DNA of 64,000 bases from positions 434,001 to 498,000 of the forward strand of contig JAPLSA010000017.1 in assembly GCA_026398815.1 (NCBI GenBank). Direction: 5' to 3'. The position numbers and the translations under genes were made by a program. This document shows, in pieces, positions 37,113 through 45,448 of the stretch (position 1 is the stretch's first letter; each line of letters opens with the position of its first letter). Source of the DNA: Gammaproteobacteria bacterium. GTDB taxonomy: Bacteria > Pseudomonadota > Gammaproteobacteria > Nevskiales > Nevskiaceae. Under the pieces are notes generated by a model. It made no database searches and was not told where the DNA came from. It saw only the letters and a program-made list of their open reading frames with translations.

Positions 37113-37999
37113 CGGCGTGGGCCACCGCCCTCGCCGCTCTGCTTCAGGTACTTGAAGAACTCGCCGTTCGGTTCCAGCACCAGCACGTCCTTCTGGTCGC
37201 GGAAGCTGTCGCGGTAGGCGTTCAGCGCGCGGTAGAAGGCGTAGAACTCCTGGTCGCTGCCATAGGCCTTGGCGGAGATCTCGGCGGTCTTGGCGTCGCC
37301 CTCGCCGCGCAGCTTTTCGGCTTCGCGATAGGCGTCGGCGATCGAGGTCTGGGCGCTGCGATCGGCCTCGGCCTTGATCTTCTCGGCTTCCTCGAAGCCG
37401 CGGGCGCGCAGGTCTGACGCCACCCGGGTGCGCTCGGCGCGCATCCGCTGGTAGACCGATTCGCTGACCGCGCGCGGCAGGTTGATGCTCTTGATGCGGA
37501 CGTCGACCAGCTCGATGCCCAGCTCGCTGACCTTCGAAGTCGCCGATTTTTCCAGCGCGGTCATGATCTCGTCGCGCTCGCCGCTGATCGCCTGCTGGAT
37601 CGTGCGGCTGCCGAACTCCGCGCGCAGGCCCGGGTTGATGATCGCCGCGAGGCGGTTCTCGGCGACCAGGTCATCGCCGCCGGTGGCGCGGTAGTAGTTG
37701 CCGACGTCCTTGATCCGCCACTTGACGAAGAAGTCGACCTCGACGTTCTTCTTCTCGACGGTCAGGAAGGTCTCGGTCTTGTTGTCGAGCGTCAGCAGGC
37801 GGCCGTCGAACTTCTTGACCGATTCGATCATCGGCAGCTTGAAGTGCACGCCCGGCGTGAAGTCGGAGCGCTGCACTTCGCCGAACTTGAACAGCAGCGC
37901 CTTTTCGCGCTGGTCGACGACGAACACGCTGTTGACGAGCAGCAGGAGGCCGGCGATCACCGCCGCCAGGACGAACGTCTGCTTGTTGCTGGTATTCAT
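37109..37999 (-). CDS. hflC: HflC, subunit of the FtsH-modulating HflKC complex
   Basis: SPFH/prohibitin-family membrane protein that forms a large periplasmic cage with HflK around FtsH. The 296-aa protein has one N-terminal TM helix (about 8-28), the SPFH domain (VVDQREKALLFKFGEV), a long helical region (ERTRVASDLRARGFEEAEKI) and a C-terminal segment. It follows hflK in the usual order, with a short gap. Confidence 0.95.
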   Translation of the reverse strand: MNTSNKQTFVLAAVIAGLLLLVNSVFVVDQREKALLFKFGEVQRSDFTPGVHFKLPMIESVKKFDGRLLTLDNKTETFLTVEKKNVEVDFFVKWRIKDVGNYYRATGGDDLVAENRLAAIINPGLRAEFGSRTIQQAISGERDEIMTALEKSATSKVSELGIELVDVRIKSINLPRAVSESVYQRMRAERTRVASDLRARGFEEAEKIKAEADRSAQTSIADAYREAEKLRGEGDAKTAEISAKAYGSDQEFYAFYRALNAYRDSFRDQKDVLVLEPNGEFFKYLKQSGEGGGPRR

Positions 38000-38015
38000 G
38001 ATTTTCAAGGCTCCT

Positions 38016-39155
38016 TCAGCGGCTGCGATCGCGCGAACGCGCGGCATCGTCGGCGCTGTTGCGGGTCGGCGAGGTACGCGGCGAGCCGCCGTTGAAATCG
38101 CTGCCCGGATCGGCTGCCGACTTCTGGGCATTGCGCAGCAGCTGCTCCAGCGGCAGGTAGAAAGCCGGATTGCCCTTGTCGATGTCGATCAGCACCTTGC
38201 TGGTGTTGCCGTAGACCTCGGTCATGGCGTCGTAGTACATGCGCTTGCGGGTGATCTGCGGCGCCTTGCGGTACTCGTCGTACAGCGCGGTGAAGCGCGC
38301 CGCGTCACCCTGGGCACGCGCCACGGTCTGGTCGCGGTAGGCGGTGGCTTCGGCGATCCGGCGCGCCGCTTCGCCACGGGCGCGCGGCAGGCGGTCGTTG
38401 GCGTAGGCCTCGGCCTCGCTCTGCAGGCGCTCCTTGTCCTCGCGTGCCTTGATCGCGTCGGCGAACGCGTCGAGCACCTGGTCCGGCGGCTGCGCCTGCT
38501 GCAGGTTGACTTCGGTGACCACCAGCCCGGCCTTGTAGTCGTTCAGTCGCTCCTGGAGGCTGGCCTTGATCTGGTCCGCGACCGCCTGGCGGCCGTCGGT
38601 CAGGATGAAGTCCATCGTCGAGCGGCCCACGACCTCGCGCATCGCCGCCTGGGTGGCCTGGCGCAGCGTGTCTTCCGGCTTGCGGATGTTGAACACGAAC
38701 TCCTCGGCCGACGACACCCGGAACTGCACCGACAGGTCGACGTCGACGATGTTCTCGTCCTGGGTCAGCATCGTCGCCTTCTCGTTGGCCTGGCGCACCT
38801 GCGTGAAGCCGACCGCCTCGACGCGCTCGATCGGCCAGGTCGCCCAGTGCAGGCCGGGGCCGGTGGTGCCGGCGTAGGCACCGAAGCGGGTGATCACGGC
38901 GCGCTGTTGCTCTTCGACCGTGTAGAAGCTCATGTACAGCCAGAAGGCGGCGAACACGACCAGCAGCAGGCCGGCAAAGCCCTTCGGCACGCCGGCATCG
39001 CCACCGGCAGGGCCGCGACCACCGCCCTTGCCGAACCAGCGCTCCTTGAGCTTTTTCAGCATGGCGTCGAGGTCGGGAGGACCTTCCTTGCCGCGCTTGC
39101 CGCCAGGATTCTGGTTCCACGGATCGCGGCCGGGGCCGGGCTCGTTCCAAGCCAT
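38016..39155 (-). CDS. hflK: HflK, subunit of the FtsH-modulating HflKC complex
   Basis: 379-aa partner of HflC. The N-terminal cytoplasmic segment is Gly/Pro-rich (MAWNEPGPGRDPWNQNPGG), a TM helix is at about 60-80, and the SPFH domain (YTVEEQQRAVITRFGAY) and long coiled helix (DAIKAREDKERLQSEAEAYAN) follow. The tail is Ser/Asp/Arg-rich. The ATG at 39155 is fixed by the conserved MAWNEPG start. It lies downstream of hflX. Confidence 0.95.
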   Translation of the reverse strand: MAWNEPGPGRDPWNQNPGGKRGKEGPPDLDAMLKKLKERWFGKGGGRGPAGGDAGVPKGFAGLLLVVFAAFWLYMSFYTVEEQQRAVITRFGAYAGTTGPGLHWATWPIERVEAVGFTQVRQANEKATMLTQDENIVDVDLSVQFRVSSAEEFVFNIRKPEDTLRQATQAAMREVVGRSTMDFILTDGRQAVADQIKASLQERLNDYKAGLVVTEVNLQQAQPPDQVLDAFADAIKAREDKERLQSEAEAYANDRLPRARGEAARRIAEATAYRDQTVARAQGDAARFTALYDEYRKAPQITRKRMYYDAMTEVYGNTSKVLIDIDKGNPAFYLPLEQLLRNAQKSAADPGSDFNGGSPRTSPTRNSADDAARSRDRSR

Positions 39156-39256
39156 CAGGTGACTACTCCAGTATTGGCGTGCATCGCAGCGGTTCGCACG
39201 CGTGCCGCAGTGACGATGCCCACAAGGGGAAAGAGGTATTCCGCGCGTCGACGATT

Positions 39257-40600
39257 TTAGTGCACTGCCGGGCCCGAGGTACGGACCGGCGGCGTGATGC
39301 CGGCTTCGCGGCACAGGCGCTCCAGGCGCGCGGCCGGGAGCCTGACGACCAGATGGCAGTTGCCTTCCTCGTCGATCGATTCTGATTTCACCACGTGCAG
39401 CGAGAACAGCTGGGCGCGCAGCTTCGCGGCCTGAGGCGGCAGCACCAGGGTTTCATCGGCCAGGTCCGGATACAGCCGCCGGGCGATGGCATCGCGCAGC
39501 GCTTCCAGCCCTTCGCCGTTGCGCGCCGACACGAACACCCGCTGCGGCACGCCGTCGGCATCGGTCTCGACATGCGCGGTCTCGCCCTCGCGCAGGTCGA
39601 TCTTGTTGTAGACCTGCAGGCGCGGCACCTCGTCGGCGCCGATTTCCTTCAACACCGCCTCGACCTGCTCGATGCGCGCACCGCGCTCCGGATCGCCGGC
39701 ATCGACGACATGCAGCAGCAGGTCGGCTTCGCGCGATTCTTCCAGCGTGGCCCGGAACGCCGCGATCAGGTCGTGCGGCAGATCGCGGATGAAGCCCACG
39801 GTATCGGCCAGCACGACGGTCTCGCCGCTTTTCAGTTCCACCCGGCGAACCGTGGTGTCGAGCGTGGCGAACAGCTGGTTCGACGCGAAGGTGGCGTCAC
39901 CGGTCATGGCGTTGAACAGCGTCGACTTGCCGGCGTTGGTGTAGCCGACCAGCGACACCGTCGGGATATCGGACTTGCTGCGGCCGTGGCGGTTCTGCGC
40001 GCGGCGGCTCTTGACCGCCTCGAGCTGCTTCTTCAGCGTGTCGACCCGGCCGCGCAGCAGACGGCGGTCGATTTCGAGCTGCGTCTCGCCCATGCCGCCG
40101 CGCAGGCCGATGCCGCCCTTCTGCCGTTCGAGATGGGTCCAGCCCCGCACCAGGCGGGTCGCCATGTGGTTGAGCTGGGCGAGTTCGACCTGCAGCTTGC
40201 CTTCGTGCGAGCGGGCGCGGCGCGCGAAGATGTCGAGAATCAGTCCGGCGCGATTGATCACCCGGCATTCGAAGCGCTTTTCGAGATTGCGCTCCTGGCT
40301 CGGGCTCAGGTCGTGATTGAACACCACCAGCTGCGCACCGGCCGCCTTGGCGGCCAGCGCCACTTCGTCAACCTTGCCGCTGCCGGCATAGGTGCCGGCG
40401 TCCGGACGTTCGCGCTTGCCGCCGATCACGTTCACCACGTCAAGCCCGGCCGAACGGGCCAGCTCGACGAATTCGATGCGGTCGGCGTCGAAATCGGTAC
40501 CGGGGAATTCCAGATGCACCAGGACCGCTTTCTGGCACGTGACCTGTGCGGCTGCCGCCGTGTCGTCGGCAGTCGCGTACGGCGGAGGATTGTGGGTCAA
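39257..40600 (-). CDS. hflX: HflX, ribosome-splitting GTPase
   Basis: GTPase that splits stalled 70S ribosomes under stress. The 447-aa protein has the N-terminal HflX domain (to about 180; [19 protein letters not shown]), then the G domain with G1 [10 protein letters not shown]3 DTVGF and G4 NKID, and a C-terminal domain. Its start overlaps the hfq stop by four bases. Length is typical. Confidence 0.96.
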   Translation of the reverse strand: MTHNPPPYATADDTAAAAQVTCQKAVLVHLEFPGTDFDADRIEFVELARSAGLDVVNVIGGKRERPDAGTYAGSGKVDEVALAAKAAGAQLVVFNHDLSPSQERNLEKRFECRVINRAGLILDIFARRARSHEGKLQVELAQLNHMATRLVRGWTHLERQKGGIGLRGGMGETQLEIDRRLLRGRVDTLKKQLEAVKSRRAQNRHGRSKSDIPTVSLVGYTNAGKSTLFNAMTGDATFASNQLFATLDTTVRRVELKSGETVVLADTVGFIRDLPHDLIAAFRATLEESREADLLLHVVDAGDPERGARIEQVEAVLKEIGADEVPRLQVYNKIDLREGETAHVETDADGVPQRVFVSARNGEGLEALRDAIARRLYPDLADETLVLPPQAAKLRAQLFSLHVVKSESIDEEGNCHLVVRLPAARLERLCREAGITPPVRTSGPAVH

Positions 40601-40848
40601 ACGCCGGCCGGTTGGGCGTCGTCGCCGTCACCGTCCGAAATGCGCACCGACCGTGCCGGCACGATCGTCGAGATCGCGTGCTTGTAGACCATCTGGCTCA
40701 CGGTGTTCTTCAGCAGCACCACGAACTGGTCGAACGACTCGATCTGGCCCTGCAGCTTGATGCCGTTGACCAGGTAAATCGAAACCGGGATGCGCTCCTT
40801 GCGCAGGGCATTCAGGAATGGCTCCTGCAGAGTCTGTCCTTTTGACAT
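40597..40848 (-). CDS. hfq: Hfq, RNA chaperone
   Basis: Hexameric Sm-like protein that pairs small RNAs with mRNAs. The 83-aa protein begins [20 protein letters not shown]. It has the Sm1 motif ([19 protein letters not shown]) and Sm2 ([13 protein letters not shown]), with a short acidic tail. The ATG at 40848 is chosen over a frame extending into the leader. It lies in the classic miaA-hfq-hflX order. Confidence 0.98.
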   Translation of the reverse strand: MSKGQTLQEPFLNALRKERIPVSIYLVNGIKLQGQIESFDQFVVLLKNTVSQMVYKHAISTIVPARSVRISDGDGDDAQPAGV

Positions 40849-40973
40849 GTCAGCTACCTTTATTTGAGTTTTTTGAGGGCGTGAACAGCGCACCAGCGGC
40901 GAAAAAGTCTAGCACCGAATCAAGGTCAATCCGACGGCCGCAGCGCAATGAGGTGGCCGGGAGATGACCAGGG

Positions 40974-41924
40974 TCATGATCCCGCCGCTGACAAGACCGC
41001 GTCCAGTGCGGACGGTTCCGCAGGATCGATCCACCGCCAGCGTTCACCCTCGCCACGCAGCCAGGTCATCTGCCGCTTGGCGTACTGGCGGGTGGCGATG
41101 ACGCCGCGCCGGATCGCCTCGGCCCGGCTGAAGGCGCCGTCGAGGTGCTGCCAGACCTGCCGGTAGCCGACCGCCCGCATCGACGGCAGGTCGAGATGCA
41201 GATCGCCGCGTGCGCGCAATGTCGACACCTCGTCGATCAGGCCGTCACTGACCATCTGCGCGAACCGCGCCGCGATCCGCTGATCGAACAGCGCTCTCGG
41301 CGGCGGCTGGACAGCGAAACGCAGCAGCCGTCCCGGCACCCGGCCCTGCGGCTTCGGATCGGCATGCCACTGCGACGCCGGCCGGCCGCTGAGCAACTGG
41401 ATTTCGAGCGCCCGCTGGACGCGCTGGGCGTCGTTCGGATGCAGGCGCGCCGCCGTCACCGGGTCGACCGCCGCCAGCCGGGCATGCTGGGCATCCGGGC
41501 CGATCCGGGCGCGTTCGTCTTCCAGCTCGGCGCGCAACGCCGGATCGGCCGACGGCAGCTCGCTCAGGCCGTCGAACAGGGCCCGGAAATACAGCAGGGT
41601 GCCGCCGACCAGCACCGGCACCCGACCGCGGTCGCGGATCGCCTCGATCGCCTCGGCCGCATCGGCCGCGAAGCGGGCCGCCGAGTACGGCTCGGCAGGG
41701 TCGAGGATGTCGAGCAGGTGATGCGGCACGCGGGCGCGAGCCTCGGCATCCGGCTTGGCGCTGCCGATGTCCATGCCGCGATAGATCTGCGCGGAATCGA
41801 CGCTGACGATTTCCGCCCGGCCGGCCAGCCGCTCGCACAACGCCATCGCCAGCCCGCTCTTGCCGGCCGCCGTGGGGCCGGAAATGGCGAGGACAGGCGG
41901 CAGCGAATCGGACGGCAGGCTCAT
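40974..41924 (-). CDS. miaA: tRNA dimethylallyltransferase MiaA
   Basis: Adds a dimethylallyl group to A37 of tRNAs reading UNN codons. The 316-aa protein has the P-loop SGPTAAGKSGLAMAL, the DSAQIYRGMDIGSAKP motif and the tRNA-binding RAVGYRQVWQHLDG region, and normal length. First gene of the miaA-hfq-hflX cluster; 125 bp separate it from hfq, enough for an hfq promoter. Confidence 0.96.
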   Translation of the reverse strand: MSLPSDSLPPVLAISGPTAAGKSGLAMALCERLAGRAEIVSVDSAQIYRGMDIGSAKPDAEARARVPHHLLDILDPAEPYSAARFAADAAEAIEAIRDRGRVPVLVGGTLLYFRALFDGLSELPSADPALRAELEDERARIGPDAQHARLAAVDPVTAARLHPNDAQRVQRALEIQLLSGRPASQWHADPKPQGRVPGRLLRFAVQPPPRALFDQRIAARFAQMVSDGLIDEVSTLRARGDLHLDLPSMRAVGYRQVWQHLDGAFSRAEAIRRGVIATRQYAKRQMTWLRGEGERWRWIDPAEPSALDAVLSAAGS

Positions 41925-41993
41925 GGCGCGGCGCAGTCTAGCCGCTTGGCACTGCCGATGGCCGATACCGCTGCCCTGGCCGGCCGTCGGCGC

Positions 41994-42701
41994 TCAGAAA
42001 CGCCAGCCGAGGCTCAGCTGGATCACCGGATACAGCGAGTACTGGTCGACGTCGGCGGCCAGATTGGCTTCCTCGTCGCCGACCGCCGCCTGGACATCGG
42101 GATCGGTGGCCAGGTCGACGTTGTCGCGGGTATTGCCGCTGCCGTCGGTGACCGAGCCGGTGCCGGACGCCGCCAGCTTCGGCTTCGGCTTGCCGTGGAA
42201 CATCACGCCGGCGTCGAAGCCGACGAAGAACGGCAGACCCTGCATCGGATTGGTGAAGCCCAGGCCCAGGTACGGCGCGACGTTGCGGAAGCCGAGCCGG
42301 CCATCGACACGGGCGCTGTCACCGGTCACCGTCAGATCGCCGACCTCGCAGCTTCCCGGGCAGCTGGCACGCAGCTGCACCTTGTTGGCATTGCCGATCA
42401 GGCCGGCGGACAAGCGCGGCCCCTTGATGAACGGGTAGACATCGACAAAGCCGCCGTAGGTCATCAGCTTGAGCTTGCCGTCGTAATCGATGCCGTCCTT
42501 GCTCAGCGAGCGGTTGTAGCCGAGCCCCAGGATCGAGCCGCGCAGGTTGACGAACGGCAGCAGCCGGGTGGTCAGCTGACCGCCGATACCGGCCGTGCCG
42601 GCGGTCACGCCGACCGCCAGATCGGGCAATGCCCAGGCGGCCGGCGGCGACAGGGTCAGCAGAGCGGCAACGGCAATGGCTGGCAGGCACTTCTTGGTCA
42701 T
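41994..42701 (-). CDS. probable outer-membrane beta-barrel protein
   Basis: A 235-aa protein with a cleavable signal peptide (cleavage after about AAWA, residue 24), alternating amphipathic strands, a possible disulfide in SCPGSCEVG and a C-terminal aromatic strand ending LSLGWRF, the signal for BAM insertion. There is no recognised enzymatic motif. It stands alone, divergent from the next two-component system, which might control it. Confidence 0.72.
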   Translation of the reverse strand: MTKKCLPAIAVAALLTLSPPAAWALPDLAVGVTAGTAGIGGQLTTRLLPFVNLRGSILGLGYNRSLSKDGIDYDGKLKLMTYGGFVDVYPFIKGPRLSAGLIGNANKVQLRASCPGSCEVGDLTVTGDSARVDGRLGFRNVAPYLGLGFTNPMQGLPFFVGFDAGVMFHGKPKPKLAASGTGSVTDGSGNTRDNVDLATDPDVQAAVGDEEANLAADVDQYSLYPVIQLSLGWRF

Positions 42702-42954
42702 GTTGTCCTCGAACTAGGGTTGATGGGGCGTGGGCGATGCAGCGCCGGGAATCCGGTTCGACGCGACCATGCCAGCCGACAACGGCCGAATCCTCACGGA
42801 ATTCCATTGCAATGCCAACGGATTTCCGACGCCGCTGCCGCGACACGGCGGCGGTGTCGCGGCGCGCGTCGGCCGACGCGCAAACCCTTGCGCCGTGAGC
42901 TTTCCCCATTCCGGGCCCGGCATCGACCTCCTATAACCCACGGTCGCCGGGGCA
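42702..42954. other. divergent intergenic region
   Basis: About 250 bases between the beta-barrel gene and the kinase. GC-rich palindromic stretches occur near 42836-42885 but no clear promoter, RNA or operator. Promoters for both divergent genes must lie here. Confidence 0.35.
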
Positions 42955-44616
42955 GTGTCGATCAGCGCGCCGGCCGACCACCGAATGCCGATGACCACCT
43001 CGCCCTCGCCTCCGCTCGAATCCGCCCTGCCGGCCCCGGTGCTGTCGGTGCGCGCGGTGCTGATCGCCACGGCGGCCGGCGCCGTGCTGCTGGTCTGGCT
43101 GATGGCGGCGCTGGCCACGCTCAGCGTCCAGCGCGCCAGCGAACACCTGGGCGATGCCCGCAATTCCTACGAGCAGCTGGCGATCATCAACCGGCTGGAA
43201 GCGGAATTCGGCCGCCTGCTGCTGGCCGAGATGGAAACCCTGGCCAGCCCCAACGCGACGCCGGAACTGGGCCGGCCGACGGCCGAGGCGATCGAGCCGC
43301 TGTTCAAGCGCCTGCTGGTGCTGATCGACGAGGAATTCGAGCGCCACGGCACCTCGCGCGACGACCGGGTGCGCGAGATCCGCAACGCCGAGGCGATGCG
43401 CACGCTGTTCGCGCAGCTGCACATGCGCCTCGAACAGCCGTCGATGGCCAGCAGCCGCCAGGACGCCGCTGCGGCCGTGCAGGCGTTCTTCGAGCAGACG
43501 GTCCGTGGCGACACCGCCCGCATCGACCGACTGGTCCGCTCGGTCTCGGCCGACGAGGCGGAGGAGGTCGAACAGACCCTGGCCGACATGCAGCGGCTGC
43601 GCCAGCGGCTGGAATGGGGCACGCCGCTGGCCGGGCTGCTGGCGGCGCTGGGCGCGGTGCTGTCGATGGCGCTGATCCACGCGCTGATCATGAGCCCGGT
43701 GCGCGATCTCAGAGTCGGCGTGCGGCGCTTCACCGATGGCGATCTCGGCCACCGGATCAACGTCGTCCGGCCGCTGGAGCTGGCCGACCTCGCCCGCCAG
43801 TGCAACGCCATGGCACGCCGGCTGGCCGAGCAGCAGGCGCATCTGACCCGCGTCAACGAAGCGCTGGAGGACACCGTGCGGCAGCGCACGCGGCAGCTGG
43901 AGGAATCCAGCGAACGCCTGCGCGCGATCGACGCCAGCCGCCGGCTGTTCTTCGGCAAGATCAGCCACGAACTGCGCACCCCGGTGACCGTGCTCAGCGG
44001 CGAAGCCGAGGTGGCGCTGCGCAGCCGCGATGAATCGGTCGACGGCTACCGCAGCGCGCTCGAGCACATCCTGGCCACCAGCGGCTATCTGCGCCGCCGG
44101 CTCAACGATCTGATCGGCCTGGCCCGCTCGGAAGACGGCCGCGTGCAGATCGAGCGCGAGCGCATGAGCCTGCGCGACGGCCTGCGCGAAGCGGCCACGG
44201 TGGCCGAGGCCTACGCGCGGTCGAGCAGCGTGTTCCTGGAAACCGACGCCGGCAGCGAGCCGGCCTGGATCATCGGTGATGCCAGCTGGATCCGGCAGGC
44301 GACGCTGGCGCTGATCGACAACGCGGTGAAGTTCTCTCCGGCCGATGGCCGGGTCAGCGCCCGGATCGAACACGGTCCGCAGGGCCATGCCATCGAGATC
44401 GCCGATCAGGGGCCGGGCATCTCGGCGGAAATGCTGCCGAAGATCTTCGATCCGTACTACCAGACCGTCGACGGCCGCGAGCGCGGCGGCGCCGGCCTGG
44501 GCCTGGCGGTGGCGCGCTGGGTCAGCGAACAGCACGGCGGGCGGATCAGCGCCCGCAACGCCTACGACGGCGGTCTGGTGGTGCGCATGGAATTTCCGGT
44601 CGAGGAGGCGCGGTGA
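42955..44616 (+). CDS. sensor histidine kinase of the PQQ-dehydrogenase region
   Basis: A 553-aa membrane kinase. TM1 is about residues 27-52, a periplasmic helical sensor domain spans about 53-222, TM2 about 223-245, then HAMP and a coiled segment. HisKA (FGKISHELRTPVTVLSGEA) and HATPase motifs (LIDNAVKFSP, DQGPGISAEML, GAGLGLAVAR) follow; all catalytic boxes look intact. The start is uncertain: GTG at 42955, or ATG at 42985 or 42991. Its stop overlaps the response-regulator start as GTGA, so they are a coupled pair. Confidence 0.92.
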   Translation: MSISAPADHRMPMTTSPSPPLESALPAPVLSVRAVLIATAAGAVLLVWLMAALATLSVQRASEHLGDARNSYEQLAIINRLEAEFGRLLLAEMETLASPNATPELGRPTAEAIEPLFKRLLVLIDEEFERHGTSRDDRVREIRNAEAMRTLFAQLHMRLEQPSMASSRQDAAAAVQAFFEQTVRGDTARIDRLVRSVSADEAEEVEQTLADMQRLRQRLEWGTPLAGLLAALGAVLSMALIHALIMSPVRDLRVGVRRFTDGDLGHRINVVRPLELADLARQCNAMARRLAEQQAHLTRVNEALEDTVRQRTRQLEESSERLRAIDASRRLFFGKISHELRTPVTVLSGEAEVALRSRDESVDGYRSALEHILATSGYLRRRLNDLIGLARSEDGRVQIERERMSLRDGLREAATVAEAYARSSSVFLETDAGSEPAWIIGDASWIRQATLALIDNAVKFSPADGRVSARIEHGPQGHAIEIADQGPGISAEMLPKIFDPYYQTVDGRERGGAGLGLAVARWVSEQHGGRISARNAYDGGLVVRMEFPVEEAR

Positions 44617-45335
44617 ACGGCAACAGCATCCTGCTGGTCGAGGACGATCCCGGCATCGGCCGCTTCGTGACGCGCGGCCTGGCCGCCGAAGGTTTCAGCG
44701 TGCAGTGGCTGCGCGGCATCAGCGGCGTGCCGCGACAACTGACCGGTGCCGACTACGCGGTGCTGATCCTCGATCTGATGCTGCCCGATGGCGACGGCTG
44801 CTCGCTGGCGCGCTACCTGCGCGAGGCCGGGCAGATGGTGCCGATCCTGATGCTCACGGCGCGCGATTCGCTCGACGAGAAGCTCGACGGCTTCCGCAAC
44901 GGCGCCGACGACTATCTGACCAAGCCGTTCGCGTTCGACGAGCTGCTGGCGAGAGTCAAGGTGCTGGCGCGGCGCGGCTCCGCCGGCCCGGAGCGCAGCC
45001 TGCTGCAGGTGGCGGACCTGTCGATCGACGTGCGCGCCCGCGAGGTCAGCTGCGCCGGCCAGCTGATCAGCCTGACCCGTCGCGAGTTCGACCTGCTGCT
45101 GTACCTGGCCCGCCACGCCGGCGAAGTGGTCAGCCGCGAACGCCTGCTGGCCGGCGCCTGGGGCAACAATGGCGAGCTCAGCATCAACACCGTCGACGTC
45201 TATCTCGGTTACCTGCGTCGCAAGCTGAAAGCCCACAGCAGCGAAACCGAGATCGCCACCGTGCGCGGCATCGGCTGCCGCATCGGCCTGGCGCCGGACA
45301 CCGGCAGCCTCGATCCCGCGGCAGGCAGCGCCTGA
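44613..45335 (+). CDS. OmpR-family response regulator
   Basis: A 240-aa regulator starting at GTG. The receiver domain has the acidic pair VEDD, phospho-acceptor Asp in LILDLMLPDG, MLTARD and the Lys in GADDYLTKPF. The C-terminal winged helix (SLTRREFDLLLYLARHAGEV, TVRGIGCRIG) follows. It is an intact counterpart to the regulator broken upstream. A cluster of TCTCAG direct repeats just beyond its stop suggests it controls the PQQ dehydrogenase gene 113 bp downstream. Confidence 0.94.
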   Translation: MNGNSILLVEDDPGIGRFVTRGLAAEGFSVQWLRGISGVPRQLTGADYAVLILDLMLPDGDGCSLARYLREAGQMVPILMLTARDSLDEKLDGFRNGADDYLTKPFAFDELLARVKVLARRGSAGPERSLLQVADLSIDVRAREVSCAGQLISLTRREFDLLLYLARHAGEVVSRERLLAGAWGNNGELSINTVDVYLGYLRRKLKAHSSETEIATVRGIGCRIGLAPDTGSLDPAAGSA

Positions 45336-45358
45336 GAAGCTTCTCAGACCTGTCTCAG
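45332..45358 (+). promoter_or_regulatory. candidate response-regulator binding site upstream of the PQQ dehydrogenase
   Basis: TCTCAG occurs at 45342-45347 and 45353-45358, exactly 11 bp apart. A reversed copy CTGAGA lies at 45332-45337, forming the palindrome TGAGAAGCTTCTCA. OmpR/PhoB-type regulators bind direct repeats with 11-bp spacing. The site starts at the regulator's own stop codon. Confidence 0.45.
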
Positions 45359-45448
45359 GCGCCCCTCATGCAGCCCTCCCTACAGTCCTTCCGCACGGTG
45401 GCGCAAGCCCACCGGACGCCAAGACAAATACACATCAGGAGGACATCC

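Noticed and set aside
42836-42885. GC-rich palindromic stretch upstream of the second kinase as an operator
   Set aside because: Repeats of CGCGGCG type are common in DNA of this composition and no clear dyad with defined spacing emerges.
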